From: Sulfurimonas sp.
GTDB lineage: Bacteria > Campylobacterota > Campylobacteria > Campylobacterales > Sulfurimonadaceae
NCBI GenBank assembly: GCA_021648405.1
Contig: JAKISX010000001.1
Location: 1-64,000 of the forward strand
Direction of reading: 5' to 3'
DNA length: 64,000 nt
Shown here: one piece after another, positions 48,901-58,571 of the stretch
How positions within the stretch are numbered: the stretch's first letter is position 1
Layout of the letters: each line of letters begins with the position of its first letter
The notes under the pieces: model-generated
Databases searched by the model: none
The model's input: only the letters and a program-made list of their open reading frames with translations
Told to the model about the DNA's origin: nothing
Translations under genes and position numbers: made by a program

Positions 48901-50247
48901 ATGTCTAAGAAAAAGATTTTATTTGAATGTCAACACTGCGGTCTAAGCACTCCAAAATGGATGGGAAAATGCACCAATTGTGGAGCATGGGACTCACTAA
49001 TAGAGCTAAATGAACATCAACAAGATGTAGTAAAAAAAACAAAATCTACAACTTCTCAACCATCAAAAGCTATTAGTATTAACGAAATTAAAGAAGAGAT
49101 GGTATCTAGATTTAGTTCTCAAGATGCAGAATTGGACAATGTGTTAGGTGGGGGGATAGTTCCAGGATCTTTAACGCTAATTGGAGGAAGTCCAGGTGTT
49201 GGAAAATCAACCCTACTCTTAAAAGTTGGTGGCGATATTGCAAAAAGTGATAAAAATGTACTTTATGTAACAGGGGAAGAATCAACAAGTCAAATAAAAA
49301 TCAGAGCAAATAGGCTAAACGCTAATAGTGATAATTTATATCTACTTAGTGAGATAAAACTAGAAGAGGTATTAATAGAACTAGAGCATCGCCACTATGA
49401 TTTTTTAATCATCGATTCTATCCAAACTATATACTCAGAAAATATAACTTCAGCACCCGGTTCAGTTACCCAAGTTAGACAGATTACATTTGAGCTTATG
49501 CGAGTAGCTAAAGAGAGAGATCTTTCTATATTTATTATTGGGCATATTACAAAAGAGGGTTCTATTGCTGGTCCTAGGGTACTAGAGCACATGGTTGATA
49601 CTGTACTTTATTTTGAGGGAGATTCATCTCAAGAACTTCGAATACTTCGAGGTTTTAAAAATCGCTTTGGACCAACAAGCGAAATTGGAGTATTTGAGAT
49701 GAGAGGTGAGGGTTTAATTCCTGCAACAAATATTGCATCTAGATTTTTCAACCGTGATTCAAAACAGCCAGGCTCCGCACTTACTGTAGTTATGGAGGGT
49801 ACTCGTCCTATTATTTTAGAAGTACAAGCGCTAGTAAGTCAATCACATACTCCAAACTCTAAAAGACAAGCTACAGGTTTTGATAACAACCGATTAAATA
49901 TGCTTTTAGCATTACTGGAGCGAAAATTAGAGATTCCACTTTCTGGATATGATGTATTTATAAATATAACTGGTGGTATTAAGATAAATGAAACATCTGC
50001 AGATTTAGCAATTTTGGCAGCAATTATAAGTAGTTTTAGAGATCGTGCAATTTCAAAAGAAACAATTTTTTTGGGGGAAGTATCACTTGTTGGGGATGTA
50101 AGAGAGGTGTTTGGGTTGGATGTTAGATTAAAAGAAGCAAAAATGCAAAATATATCCAAAGTTCTTTTAGCAAAAAAACCACTAGAAAAAACTAGCATAA
50201 AAACTTTTATAGTAGATGAAGTAACAAAACTATTAGAGTGGTACTAA
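48901..50247 (+). CDS. radA: DNA repair protein RadA
   Basis: 448 aa; Zn finger CQHCGLSTPKWMGKCTNCGAW; GGSPGVGKSTLLLK; KNRFGPTSEIGVFEM. Confidence 0.97.
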   Translation: MSKKKILFECQHCGLSTPKWMGKCTNCGAWDSLIELNEHQQDVVKKTKSTTSQPSKAISINEIKEEMVSRFSSQDAELDNVLGGGIVPGSLTLIGGSPGVGKSTLLLKVGGDIAKSDKNVLYVTGEESTSQIKIRANRLNANSDNLYLLSEIKLEEVLIELEHRHYDFLIIDSIQTIYSENITSAPGSVTQVRQITFELMRVAKERDLSIFIIGHITKEGSIAGPRVLEHMVDTVLYFEGDSSQELRILRGFKNRFGPTSEIGVFEMRGEGLIPATNIASRFFNRDSKQPGSALTVVMEGTRPIILEVQALVSQSHTPNSKRQATGFDNNRLNMLLALLERKLEIPLSGYDVFINITGGIKINETSADLAILAAIISSFRDRAISKETIFLGEVSLVGDVREVFGLDVRLKEAKMQNISKVLLAKKPLEKTSIKTFIVDEVTKLLEWY

Positions 50248-50311
50248 ATTTAAAATCGATTTTAATATAAAATGTGTATAATGTGTTAATTAAATATTTT
50301 AAAGGTTTTAG

Positions 50312-50572
50312 ATGATTGATGCTGAATACAGAAGCGAAGAAAGATTCGCTAAATTATCACTTGCTTATGAGGGTGATGAAGAAAAAAGCAAAGTAGATAA
50401 ATGTGTTGAGAAGATAATAGCACAACACAGAATTAAACCTGAACTATATACATGTTGCATCTCTAATAACAAAGAAGTTTTAGTTATTGAATACCATGAT
50501 GATACGAACCGTGAATCTGGTGTAATTTTTGAAGAGATAATGAAAGAGTTAGATATAAAATGTTGCGATTGA
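50312..50572 (+). CDS. Hypothetical protein (86 aa) with two Cys-Cys pairs
   Basis: Own putative promoter TATAAT 50277-50282; ELYTCCISNN and IKCCD. Confidence 0.65.
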   Translation: MIDAEYRSEERFAKLSLAYEGDEEKSKVDKCVEKIIAQHRIKPELYTCCISNNKEVLVIEYHDDTNRESGVIFEEIMKELDIKCCD

Positions 50573-50626
50573 TAAAAATAATTTCATAGAGACCGATATA
50601 CTGATAAATAAACTAAGGAAGATGTA

Positions 50627-51184
50627 ATGGCTGAAGAAGAGAAAAAAGAAAATAAAGAACAGCAAGAAGGTGGTGAAAAAAAATCTAAAATGCTAATGAT
50701 TATTATTATTGGTGTATTGATTTTTATTATTATCATTGGTGCTGTTATTGCTATACTTTTAATGGGTGGAGACAATGAACAAAATATTTCAAATCAGTCA
50801 CCTCAGGCAATGGAATCTTCAACTACCAAAAAAATGAGAAGAACATCTTCAGCCCTTGAAGGTTCAAGAAAATTAAGCGAAATAGGAATACTATATCCCT
50901 TGGATACATTTACAGTAAATCTTAAAAGTGATTCAGGTAGAAGATATCTAAAAGCTACTATGTCTTTAGAGTTAAGTGGTGACGAATTAAGCTTAGAGTT
51001 AGATGCAAAGGCACCTGTTTTAAGAGATAGAATTATTAGGATATTATCATCAAAAACTCTCGAAGAAATATCTTCTAAAAAAGGTAAGCAAAAAGTTTCT
51101 GACCAAATAATAGATACTTTAAATGCTATTATCTCAGATGGCCATGTACAAGGTATCTATTTTACTGAATTTGTTATTCAGTAG
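50627..51184 (+). CDS. fliL: Flagellar basal body-associated protein FliL
   Basis: 185 aa; single TM IIIIGVLIFIIIIGAVIAIL; YPLDTFTVNLKSDSGRRYLKATMSLELS; ISDGHVQGIYFTEFVIQ. Confidence 0.94.
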   Translation: MAEEEKKENKEQQEGGEKKSKMLMIIIIGVLIFIIIIGAVIAILLMGGDNEQNISNQSPQAMESSTTKKMRRTSSALEGSRKLSEIGILYPLDTFTVNLKSDSGRRYLKATMSLELSGDELSLELDAKAPVLRDRIIRILSSKTLEEISSKKGKQKVSDQIIDTLNAIISDGHVQGIYFTEFVIQ

Positions 51185-51535
51185 ATGATAGGTATTGACC
51201 TTGTTAAAATTTCACGCATAGAGCGCTTAATCAAGCGCTTTGGTGATAAAGCACTTCAAAAATTTCTCTCTAAAAATGAAATTTCTTTAATCAAAAATCA
51301 TAAAACTGCAGCTGGTTTTTGGGCAACGAAAGAAGCATGTTCAAAAGCTTTGGGTGTTGGGATAGGTAAAGAGTGTAGCTTTTTTGATATAACAATATCA
51401 AAAACAACAAAAGGGGCACCACTATTGAAATTATCTCAAAAATTAATGAGTGATTTCAATATTAAAAATATGAGCGTATCTATTACTCACGATGGAGAAT
51501 ATGCTATAGCAGTAGTAGCAATCGAGACGTTTTAA
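51185..51535 (+). CDS. acpS: Holo-[acyl-carrier-protein] synthase
   Basis: 116 aa; [45 protein letters not shown]. Confidence 0.96.
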   Translation: MIGIDLVKISRIERLIKRFGDKALQKFLSKNEISLIKNHKTAAGFWATKEACSKALGVGIGKECSFFDITISKTTKGAPLLKLSQKLMSDFNIKNMSVSITHDGEYAIAVVAIETF

Positions 51536-51732
51536 CCACCAGCAACAAAGTCAAGTAGCTCTAACTTATCATTATCTTTTAAAATATATGTTGACCAACT
51601 ATTTTGTTTTACTATCTCCATATTTACAGCTGCTGCCATAACTTTACCATCTAAAGAGAGTTCATTTAATATATTTTGAAGTGTCATTGCCTCTTCAAAT
51701 TCTCTTGATTCACCATTTATTATTAATTTCAT
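51532..51732 (-). CDS. thiS: Sulfur carrier protein ThiS
   Basis: 66 aa; [12 protein letters not shown]...[13 protein letters not shown]-terminus. Confidence 0.93.
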   Translation of the reverse strand: MKLIINGESREFEEAMTLQNILNELSLDGKVMAAAVNMEIVKQNSWSTYILKDNDKLELLDFVAGG

Positions 51733-51881
51733 ATTTATTCTTTTTTTTTAGAGATTATATCATTATTATTTCACTATATACTAATGAGACTAATATATAA
51801 CATACAAAATTACTATTTAATTCAGACGTTTTTAATATTTAAAATACGATAATATTAATATATAGACGATTAGGAGACACA

Positions 51882-52139
51882 ATGAGCAAACATGAAGAGA
51901 AAATAAAAAAGTTATTTCAACATCCAATATCTGGAAATATTAATACTACAAGGTTAATTCATGCGCTTGAGCATTTTGGTGCTAAAGTAGATATGAGCAA
52001 GAAACATCGTGCGCTAATCCATATAAATGGTAAGGAGCATTCGTTGACGTTATCACATAGGAATGAACTCTCAAAAGATTCTATAGTTAAGCTTCGTCAT
52101 TTTCTCCAAGAGGTAGATTTAACTCCAGATAAACTATAA
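51882..52139 (+). CDS. Small HicA-like (YcfA-fold) protein, tentative
   Basis: 85 aa; RLIHALEHFGAKVDMSKKHRALIHINGKEHSLTLSHRNELSKDSIVKLRHFLQEVDL resembles the HicA double-stranded RNA-binding-like pattern. Confidence 0.45.
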   Translation: MSKHEEKIKKLFQHPISGNINTTRLIHALEHFGAKVDMSKKHRALIHINGKEHSLTLSHRNELSKDSIVKLRHFLQEVDLTPDKL

Positions 52140-52154
52140 AAGTATATTTTTGTA

Positions 52155-52826
52155 ATGAAAACTAAAATATTTTTACTAGAAGATGATTTAACATTATGTG
52201 AGACTATAGTTGATTTTTTAGAAGATAATGATTTTGAGGTGGTAACAGCTTATGATGGAGAAGAAGCTTCAGATATCATCTATGAGCAAACATTTGATTT
52301 ATTTTTACTTGATGTAAATGTTCCACGCATTAATGGCTTTGAGCTTTTAAAACAAAAGCGTGAAGATGGTGTTAAAACTCCAGCTATCTACATCACATCA
52401 CTAAACTCGATAGATTCGCTTGAAGATGGCTATAAAAGCGGTTGTGATGATTATATTAGAAAGCCATTCATTTTAAAAGAGCTTCTTTTTAGGATAAAGA
52501 CCATTATAAAAAGAAATTTTTTTCATGAAAGTAATGCTAAAATTAAAATAGATGAAAATATAGAGTACGATACAGAATTAAATCTACTATTTGTAAATTC
52601 TAAACAAATTCAACTAAACACAAAAACATCACTACTTTTGAAACTTTTTTTACAAAACCAAGAAGAAGTTATTTCACATGAGAGAATTTATGATACTCTA
52701 TGGAGCTACGAAGAGAGTGCTAGTGAGAATGCCTTAAGAACCTACATAAAAAATCTTAGAAAAATTATAGGAAAGGAAAAAATTGTTAGCATCAAAAAAA
52801 TTGGGTACAGATTTTCATCAAAGTGA
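52155..52826 (+). CDS. OmpR-family response regulator
   Basis: 223 aa; FLLEDDLTLCETIVDFL, LFLLDVNVPRINGFELL, KPF; C-terminal winged helix ALRTYIKNLRKIIGKEKIVSIKKIGYRF. Confidence 0.95.
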   Translation: MKTKIFLLEDDLTLCETIVDFLEDNDFEVVTAYDGEEASDIIYEQTFDLFLLDVNVPRINGFELLKQKREDGVKTPAIYITSLNSIDSLEDGYKSGCDDYIRKPFILKELLFRIKTIIKRNFFHESNAKIKIDENIEYDTELNLLFVNSKQIQLNTKTSLLLKLFLQNQEEVISHERIYDTLWSYEESASENALRTYIKNLRKIIGKEKIVSIKKIGYRFSSK

Positions 52827-53967
52827 AAAGCAAACTTTATTTAGATTCTCTGCTCTATATATTTTACTAACAATTATCATAATATCAGTTTTTTCTTTTA
52901 TCTATTTTGAACTTCAAAAAGATTTAATGCTCCAGCAACAAAAATCAACTTTGCAAAAATACTCTAAAGAACTTATTGAAAACCTAAAACAACTACACAA
53001 AAATTTTGATAAAACACAAATTTATCCAAGAAGCGATAAGTTTGAATCTGCAATTTTTGATAATGAAAAAAAGCTAATTTTTTCAACAACAAAAACTAAG
53101 TTGAGGCTAGATAAGATTTTGTATCTTGAAAATGAGACAATTCATCTAGTTAATATACCAGAGTCTTACTATCTTGGTGCCAGATATATAATAGTAAAAG
53201 TAAAAGATGATAAACAATGGTTAGAACAAACTAAAAAAGAGATTATTATTTTTGGGATTATAACATTTTTATTTATGTTGACAATAGGCTATATTCTGCT
53301 TCGATTATTTTTAAAGCCTATGCGCGATGCTATCACTTTACTAGATGAGTTCATAAAAGACACTACCCATGAGTTAAATACCCCTGTAAGCACCATAGTA
53401 TCAAACATAGAGATGATAGATAGGTCATCTCTTGATGAAAAATTATTAAAAAAGATAGACAGGATAGATATAGGTGCAAAAACAATATCTAATATCTACC
53501 AAGACTTAACCTACTTAACACTTGGTAATAAGATAATATCTAATAATGAAGATATAGATATAGAACAATTGGTTTTAGAGAGAGTACAATATTTTACTTC
53601 CTTAGCTCTTGCAAAAAAAATAAAGATCTGCACAAATATTATACAAAATACGATTTTATATGCAGATAAATTCAAAATCTCAAAACTTTTAGATAACTTG
53701 CTATCAAATGCTATCAAATACAATAAAGTTGGCGGAGAGATTGTAGTTAGTGTAGAAAATAAAAAAATTAGTGTAGAAGACACAGGGATAGGTATAGCAA
53801 AAGATAATATCTCTAAAATTCAAGAGAGATATAAAAGATGCAATAAGAGCAGTGGTGGTTTTGGGATTGGACTCAATATAGTTTCTACAATAGCAAAAGA
53901 GTATAATTTAAAAATAGATATAACCTCTAAAGAAAATATCGGTACAAAAGTGAGTATCTCATGGTAA
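52783..53967 (+). CDS. Membrane sensor histidine kinase
   Basis: 394 aa; two TM segments; H-box DTTHELNTPVSTIVSNIEM; LLDNLLSNAIKYNKVGG; GGFGIGLNIV. Exact start uncertain (overlaps regulator). Confidence 0.93.
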   Translation: MLASKKLGTDFHQSEKQTLFRFSALYILLTIIIISVFSFIYFELQKDLMLQQQKSTLQKYSKELIENLKQLHKNFDKTQIYPRSDKFESAIFDNEKKLIFSTTKTKLRLDKILYLENETIHLVNIPESYYLGARYIIVKVKDDKQWLEQTKKEIIIFGIITFLFMLTIGYILLRLFLKPMRDAITLLDEFIKDTTHELNTPVSTIVSNIEMIDRSSLDEKLLKKIDRIDIGAKTISNIYQDLTYLTLGNKIISNNEDIDIEQLVLERVQYFTSLALAKKIKICTNIIQNTILYADKFKISKLLDNLLSNAIKYNKVGGEIVVSVENKKISVEDTGIGIAKDNISKIQERYKRCNKSSGGFGIGLNIVSTIAKEYNLKIDITSKENIGTKVSISW

Positions 53968-54293
53968 AAAAAACAGTTTTAATTTTTAGTCTTATGTTTT
54001 GTTTTGCAAATGCAACTGTATATGAAGACAATTGTATTAAGTGCCATAAACAATTTACACCAAGTATAGATAAATATTTTTATAAATATCTTCTTATATA
54101 TAGCAGTGAAACAGATATGAAAAATGCGATTATTAGTTATTTGAAATATCCAGCTAAAGAGACTAGTGTTATGTCAGATGCATATATAGATAAATTTGGT
54201 ATAAAGGAAAAAAGTAAACTTAATGAGAATGAGATAAAACAAGCTGTTGATGTTTACTGGGAAAAATATAAAGTTTTTGGAAAATTAAAATAG
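53961..54293 (+). CDS. Small c-type cytochrome-like protein
   Basis: 110 aa; signal peptide-like N-terminus; CIKCHK heme motif; overlaps kinase 3' end. Confidence 0.8.
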   Translation: MVKKTVLIFSLMFCFANATVYEDNCIKCHKQFTPSIDKYFYKYLLIYSSETDMKNAIISYLKYPAKETSVMSDAYIDKFGIKEKSKLNENEIKQAVDVYWEKYKVFGKLK

Positions 54294-54319
54294 TGAAATT
54301 TTCATTACACAATTGCTTC

Positions 54320-54331
54320 ACAATTAATTGT
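54320..54331. promoter_or_regulatory. 12-bp perfect palindrome ACAATTAATTGT upstream of cytochrome c gene
   Basis: Perfect palindrome in the intergenic region, 33 bp before the ATG at 54364. Confidence 0.3.
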
Positions 54332-54363
54332 TAAACTAGCTCCATCAAAACAAGGAGTTTCAA

Positions 54364-54684
54364 ATGAAAACTACATTAACAACAACATTAAAATCTTTAG
54401 TTTTAGCAGGTGCTATTTTATCTTCATCAACATTATTAGCTAATGGTGCTGCGCTTTATAAAAATTGTGCAGGATGTCATGGTGCTAATGGTGAAAAAGT
54501 TGCTCTTGGAAAAGGAAAAGTTATTGCTGATATGAGTGAAGATGAGTTAAATAAATCTATGAATGGTTATTTAGATGGAACATATGGTGGTCCCATGAAA
54601 GGTCTTATGAAAGGGCAATTAGTAAAACTTTCAAAAGATGATATCAGCGCACTATCTACTCACATAGTTTCGTTAAAAAAATAA
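54364..54684 (+). CDS. Class I c-type cytochrome
   Basis: 106 aa; signal peptide; NGAALYKNCAGCHGANGEK. Confidence 0.93.
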   Translation: MKTTLTTTLKSLVLAGAILSSSTLLANGAALYKNCAGCHGANGEKVALGKGKVIADMSEDELNKSMNGYLDGTYGGPMKGLMKGQLVKLSKDDISALSTHIVSLKK

Positions 54685-54708
54685 TTTGTAGTTGAGAAGT
54701 TAAACAAG

Positions 54709-54785
54709 TGGTGGGTTCGCCGTGACTCGAACACGGGACCACTCCGTTATGAGCGGAGGGCTCTAACCAACTGAGCTACGAACCC
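54709..54785 (-). tRNA. tRNA with CAT anticodon (elongator Met or lysidine-modified Ile2), CCA encoded
   Basis: Reverse strand GGGTTCGTAGCTCAGTTGGTTAGAGCCCTCCGCTCATAACGGAGTGGTCCCGTGTTCGAGTCACGGCGAACCCACCA folds as a cloverleaf; loop CTCATAA; G1-C72 pair argues against initiator Met. Confidence 0.96.
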
Positions 54786-54818
54786 ACTTTGTAGGGCGAA
54801 ATTATAGCGAGTAGCAAC

Positions 54819-55838
54819 TTAACTTTTCTTTACATCCTTAGCACTATAGTTTCTATCTGCTATACTTTCTAAAAATACTGTCGCGTATGAGCCTTTTGGC
54901 AGGGTAAAAGAAAGATTTAACATTGTTTGTTTTTTGATATATTTGCACTCTATATCTTGTGGATAAATGAGCGCTTCTCTTCTATAACCCTTTGCTTGTA
55001 AAAATTCATCATCATATTTTTTCTCTATCTCTAGTGCATCGTCTCTTGAGCGAAAAGTGTCACGACCACACAAAAGTCCAGTTGGAACAAGTTTTTTTGA
55101 TTCAAAATCTTTTGTAGGTTTAATTTTTGGAGTTACTAATTTACCATCTTTAGCGAGATAAATATCTCCATCTAAAATCAAATATTTTCCATCATTTTCT
55201 TTACGAGACAGTTCCACTCTTTCACGAAGCCAATTATTAAAAAACTCACTTTGATAAATTGATATTAAAAAGTTTTTTACTTTAGGATCCTCTATAAATA
55301 TCTCTCCACTAAGCATATCTTTAGCTTGTTTAAAACTGTCACTATCGCGACCAAATCGTTGATATCCAAAATAATTTGGTAGACCATTTTTAGAAATTTT
55401 TCTAGCACATTTCTCAAGTCTGCCAGCGTCAATATTATCTAATTCAAAAAGGTTAATACTAAATCTGTTTCCTGCTAAGTCCCCCATTCTTATAGATTTA
55501 GAATGTCTAGTTATATCCATAATCTTAATCTGTCTATGTCTAAACTGCTTCATCATTTTTTCATAAGAAGATTCTACTGATATATATTGTGTAGTTGTTG
55601 CGTGCTTATCTTTTAAACCTGCATAACCTATCTTTTGAGCAGGAATTCCAAGGTACTCAGAAAATACAGCTATCATATCCCAAGTTGTCATCTCAACTTT
55701 TTTTACATGAAGAATTAAGAAATTCCCCTTCCCTTTAAATTCAATATTAGGAACTTCATCAACTATAAAATCATCCTTATTTTGGTAAAATTTAAACCTA
55801 ATATCGCCTACGCTATCTAAATATTCTCTTTTTCTCAT
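54819..55838 (-). CDS. truD: tRNA pseudouridine(13) synthase TruD
   Basis: 339 aa; IGYAGLKDKHATTTQYIS; GLPNYFGYQRFG. Confidence 0.96.
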   Translation of the reverse strand: MRKREYLDSVGDIRFKFYQNKDDFIVDEVPNIEFKGKGNFLILHVKKVEMTTWDMIAVFSEYLGIPAQKIGYAGLKDKHATTTQYISVESSYEKMMKQFRHRQIKIMDITRHSKSIRMGDLAGNRFSINLFELDNIDAGRLEKCARKISKNGLPNYFGYQRFGRDSDSFKQAKDMLSGEIFIEDPKVKNFLISIYQSEFFNNWLRERVELSRKENDGKYLILDGDIYLAKDGKLVTPKIKPTKDFESKKLVPTGLLCGRDTFRSRDDALEIEKKYDDEFLQAKGYRREALIYPQDIECKYIKKQTMLNLSFTLPKGSYATVFLESIADRNYSAKDVKKS

Positions 55839-56719
55839 AATGCTAAAATCTTTAATTGTTTTGAAGCGATTGCTATATCTTTTTTAATCGCTTGTTTCAA
55901 TTCAGGTAATGAATCGAATTTTTTATTATCTCGTATAAAAGAGATAAAACTAATACTTGCTTTTTGTGTACATACTATTTCGCCATCAAGAATATGCGAT
56001 TCAATAGCAAAACTTCCATCAGTACTTACTCGATGACCTACAAATGAAACTGAGGGGTGGTAATGTTCTTCATTATCGATTCGTGTTAAAGTCACATATA
56101 CACCCTCTCTTGGTGTTAAAAACCCAGATGCTGAGATATTAATAGTAGCAACAAGCTCTTTTTTACCAATCCCTTGCCCTTTTTGTATTAAACCTCTAAT
56201 AGTATAGTTATGACCCAAGAATGCATTAGCACCTTTTATATCGCCTATTGTAAGTTTAGCACGAATTTTATGGGAATGGATAGAATCTCCATCTAAGGAT
56301 ACCTCATCAACCACTTTAACTTCTCCATCAAAAAGTGTTTTCAAATCATTAAAATCATATTTACGATTTTTTCCAAAATGAAAATCATATCCAACTACGA
56401 TTTTTTCAAGTTTATTAAATTTGTTTTTTAAAAATTCAATAAACTCTTTAGCATCTAAATGACGAATATCCTCTAGCTTTAAATATAAAACAGGATACGA
56501 AGTAAAATATCCACGCTCTTGTTTTGGAGTTAAGTTTGCATAACCTGTTTCTATAACCACTATACACCCATCTTCTGCAAGTTCATTAAAAAGGTGTTGA
56601 TGTCCTATATGCATACCATCAAAACCACCAATTGCTATTGCAGTTACATCACATCTATCCAAAGAACTAGCCTCTGTCTCTTTATTTTCAAACTTTGGCA
56701 CTGTTTTTGGTTTTTTCAT
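55835..56719 (-). CDS. ribF: Riboflavin kinase/FAD synthetase
   Basis: 294 aa; IGGFDGMHIGHQHLF; VVGYDFHFGKNRKYD; SHKIRAKL. Confidence 0.88.
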   Translation of the reverse strand: MKKPKTVPKFENKETEASSLDRCDVTAIAIGGFDGMHIGHQHLFNELAEDGCIVVIETGYANLTPKQERGYFTSYPVLYLKLEDIRHLDAKEFIEFLKNKFNKLEKIVVGYDFHFGKNRKYDFNDLKTLFDGEVKVVDEVSLDGDSIHSHKIRAKLTIGDIKGANAFLGHNYTIRGLIQKGQGIGKKELVATINISASGFLTPREGVYVTLTRIDNEEHYHPSVSFVGHRVSTDGSFAIESHILDGEIVCTQKASISFISFIRDNKKFDSLPELKQAIKKDIAIASKQLKILAL

Positions 56720-56812
56720 TAATAACTCTCTCCTCTTTACTCATATTTCTATTGTACTCTATTTTAAAGCAGTATAAAAAAATTAATTCAACTCTTCGTA
56801 AATAATTTTGGC

Positions 56813-56818
56813 TATAAT
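56813..56818 (+). promoter_or_regulatory. Putative -10 box TATAAT upstream of aminotransferase
   Basis: GGCTATAATACG 29 bp before ATG. Confidence 0.5.
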
Positions 56819-56846
56819 ACGATTAATTTAACAAAGTGACAAAACT

Positions 56847-57986
56847 ATGAACTTCGAGCCCTATCCATTTGAAAAATTAAACACTTTACTTAAAGACATT
56901 ATACCAAATAAAGACTATGCACCATATGTTTTGACAATTGGTGAGCCACAATTTGAAACACCTGATTTTATACAACAAGCATTAAAAGACAACACTAATC
57001 TACTTCAAAAATACCCAAAAACTACTGGAGAGATGCATTTAAGAGAAGCTCAGAGAGGTTTTTTTAAAAAACGCTTTGGAGTTGAGTTAAGTGATACCCA
57101 AATAATTCCTACCTTTGGAACTCGTGAAGTATTATTTAACTTCCCTCAATTTTTGCTTTTTGATGTAAAAGAACCAACTATCGCTTTTACAAACCCTTTT
57201 TATCAAATTTATGAAGGTGCTGCGATTGCAACTCGTTGTAAAATTATACATCTAAACCTAGATGAAACTAATAATTTTAAGCCAACTATAGATGAGCAAC
57301 AATTAACAAAATGCGATTTAGTAATATTAAACTTTCCAAATAACCCAACAACAGCAACATTAAGTTTAAGCGAGCTTGGAGAGTGGGTATATTTAGCTTT
57401 AAAACATGATTTTGTTCTTCTAAATGATGAATGTTATAGCGAAATATATACAGATAGACCTATCGCGTCTCTACTTGAAGCAGCTGTACATGTTGGAAAT
57501 AAAAATTTTAAAAATTTACTTGTTATAAACTCAATCTCAAAACGCTCATCGTGCCCAGGACTTAGAAGTGGTTTTATTGCAGGTGATGAAAACATATTAA
57601 AACAATACATGAAATACCGTACTTATATTGGATGTGCATCCCCTCTTCCACTTCAAAGTGCAGCAGCAGTTGCTTGGAGTGATGAAAAACATGTAGCTAC
57701 CTCTCGTGAAATATATAAAAATAATTTTATAATAGCAAAAGAAATTCTTGGTATTAAGATTCCAGAGGCTACTTTTTATGTTTGGTTAAAAGTAAATAAT
57801 GCAATAGAGTTTACTAAAAAATTATACAAAAACTATAATGTCAAAGTTTTACCAGGTGAATATTTAGCTCGCAAAGATACAAATGGAGATAACCCTGGTA
57901 TTGGATATATCCGTATTGCATTAGTAGAAAATGAGGAAAAAACAAGAGATGCATTAATGAGAATAAAGGAGTGCTTAGATGGATAA
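56847..57986 (+). CDS. dapC: Pyridoxal-phosphate aminotransferase, probable succinyldiaminopimelate transaminase
   Basis: 379 aa class I/II aminotransferase; SISKRSSCPGLRSGFIAGD lysine motif; LNFPNNPTTATLS. Confidence 0.8.
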   Translation: MNFEPYPFEKLNTLLKDIIPNKDYAPYVLTIGEPQFETPDFIQQALKDNTNLLQKYPKTTGEMHLREAQRGFFKKRFGVELSDTQIIPTFGTREVLFNFPQFLLFDVKEPTIAFTNPFYQIYEGAAIATRCKIIHLNLDETNNFKPTIDEQQLTKCDLVILNFPNNPTTATLSLSELGEWVYLALKHDFVLLNDECYSEIYTDRPIASLLEAAVHVGNKNFKNLLVINSISKRSSCPGLRSGFIAGDENILKQYMKYRTYIGCASPLPLQSAAAVAWSDEKHVATSREIYKNNFIIAKEILGIKIPEATFYVWLKVNNAIEFTKKLYKNYNVKVLPGEYLARKDTNGDNPGIGYIRIALVENEEKTRDALMRIKECLDG

Positions 57987-58485
57987 AGAAGAATTAAAAT
58001 CAAAAATACTACAAGCTCAACAAAACTCAGATATAGCATTACTATATGTACTAGAGCAAAATGCCCATGAAGTTCTTGATGAAAAAACACTACAAAGTTA
58101 TTATACAAATATTTTAGATTTAGCTCTACAGAGACTTACAGATACGCTTGAAAATCATATAAAGATGGATATGAACGAAGTTCAAGATTTTGCAACCCTT
58201 CGTGCACTTTATGAATATGCTATCGAGCATTATAGTGCTGGTGAAATATCTGATGCTTGTGCACTTTTTGAAGTTTTAAGCGGACTTAGTAATGATGAAA
58301 AATTCTCCAAAGCTCTTAGACTTCATACTATTGCATCTAAAGAAAAAATAAGCTTGGATGATTTTATTGCTAACATTGCAGATATTGAAACCACTCAAAA
58401 ATGTGGAACTTTTTATATCAGTGAGTTTACAAAAAAGGCACAAAAATTGCTTGATAATTCCAAAGATAATGGAAAATCAAAATGA
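57979..58485 (+). CDS. Hypothetical protein (168 aa), helical
   Basis: ORF overlaps the aminotransferase by 8 bp. Confidence 0.7.
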   Translation: MDKEELKSKILQAQQNSDIALLYVLEQNAHEVLDEKTLQSYYTNILDLALQRLTDTLENHIKMDMNEVQDFATLRALYEYAIEHYSAGEISDACALFEVLSGLSNDEKFSKALRLHTIASKEKISLDDFIANIADIETTQKCGTFYISEFTKKAQKLLDNSKDNGKSK

Positions 58486-58568
58486 TTTACTTTCTCGCCA
58501 AAGGCGAAGCTTTAGTGACTGAATATACTTTGGATTTATTCAAAGTATATGAGAAAAAGGACAAGTAG
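58482..58568 (+). CDS. Possible 28-aa ORF overlapping the preceding stop (ATGA)
   Basis: Manual translation MIYFLAKGEALVTEYTLDLFKVYEKKDK*, filling the gap before murC. Confidence 0.3.
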   Translation: MIYFLAKGEALVTEYTLDLFKVYEKKDK

Positions 58569-58571
58569 TAG

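Noticed and set aside
50690-50750. ATT-rich repetitive stretch
   Set aside because: Encodes the Ile-rich transmembrane helix of FliL; not an independent repeat.
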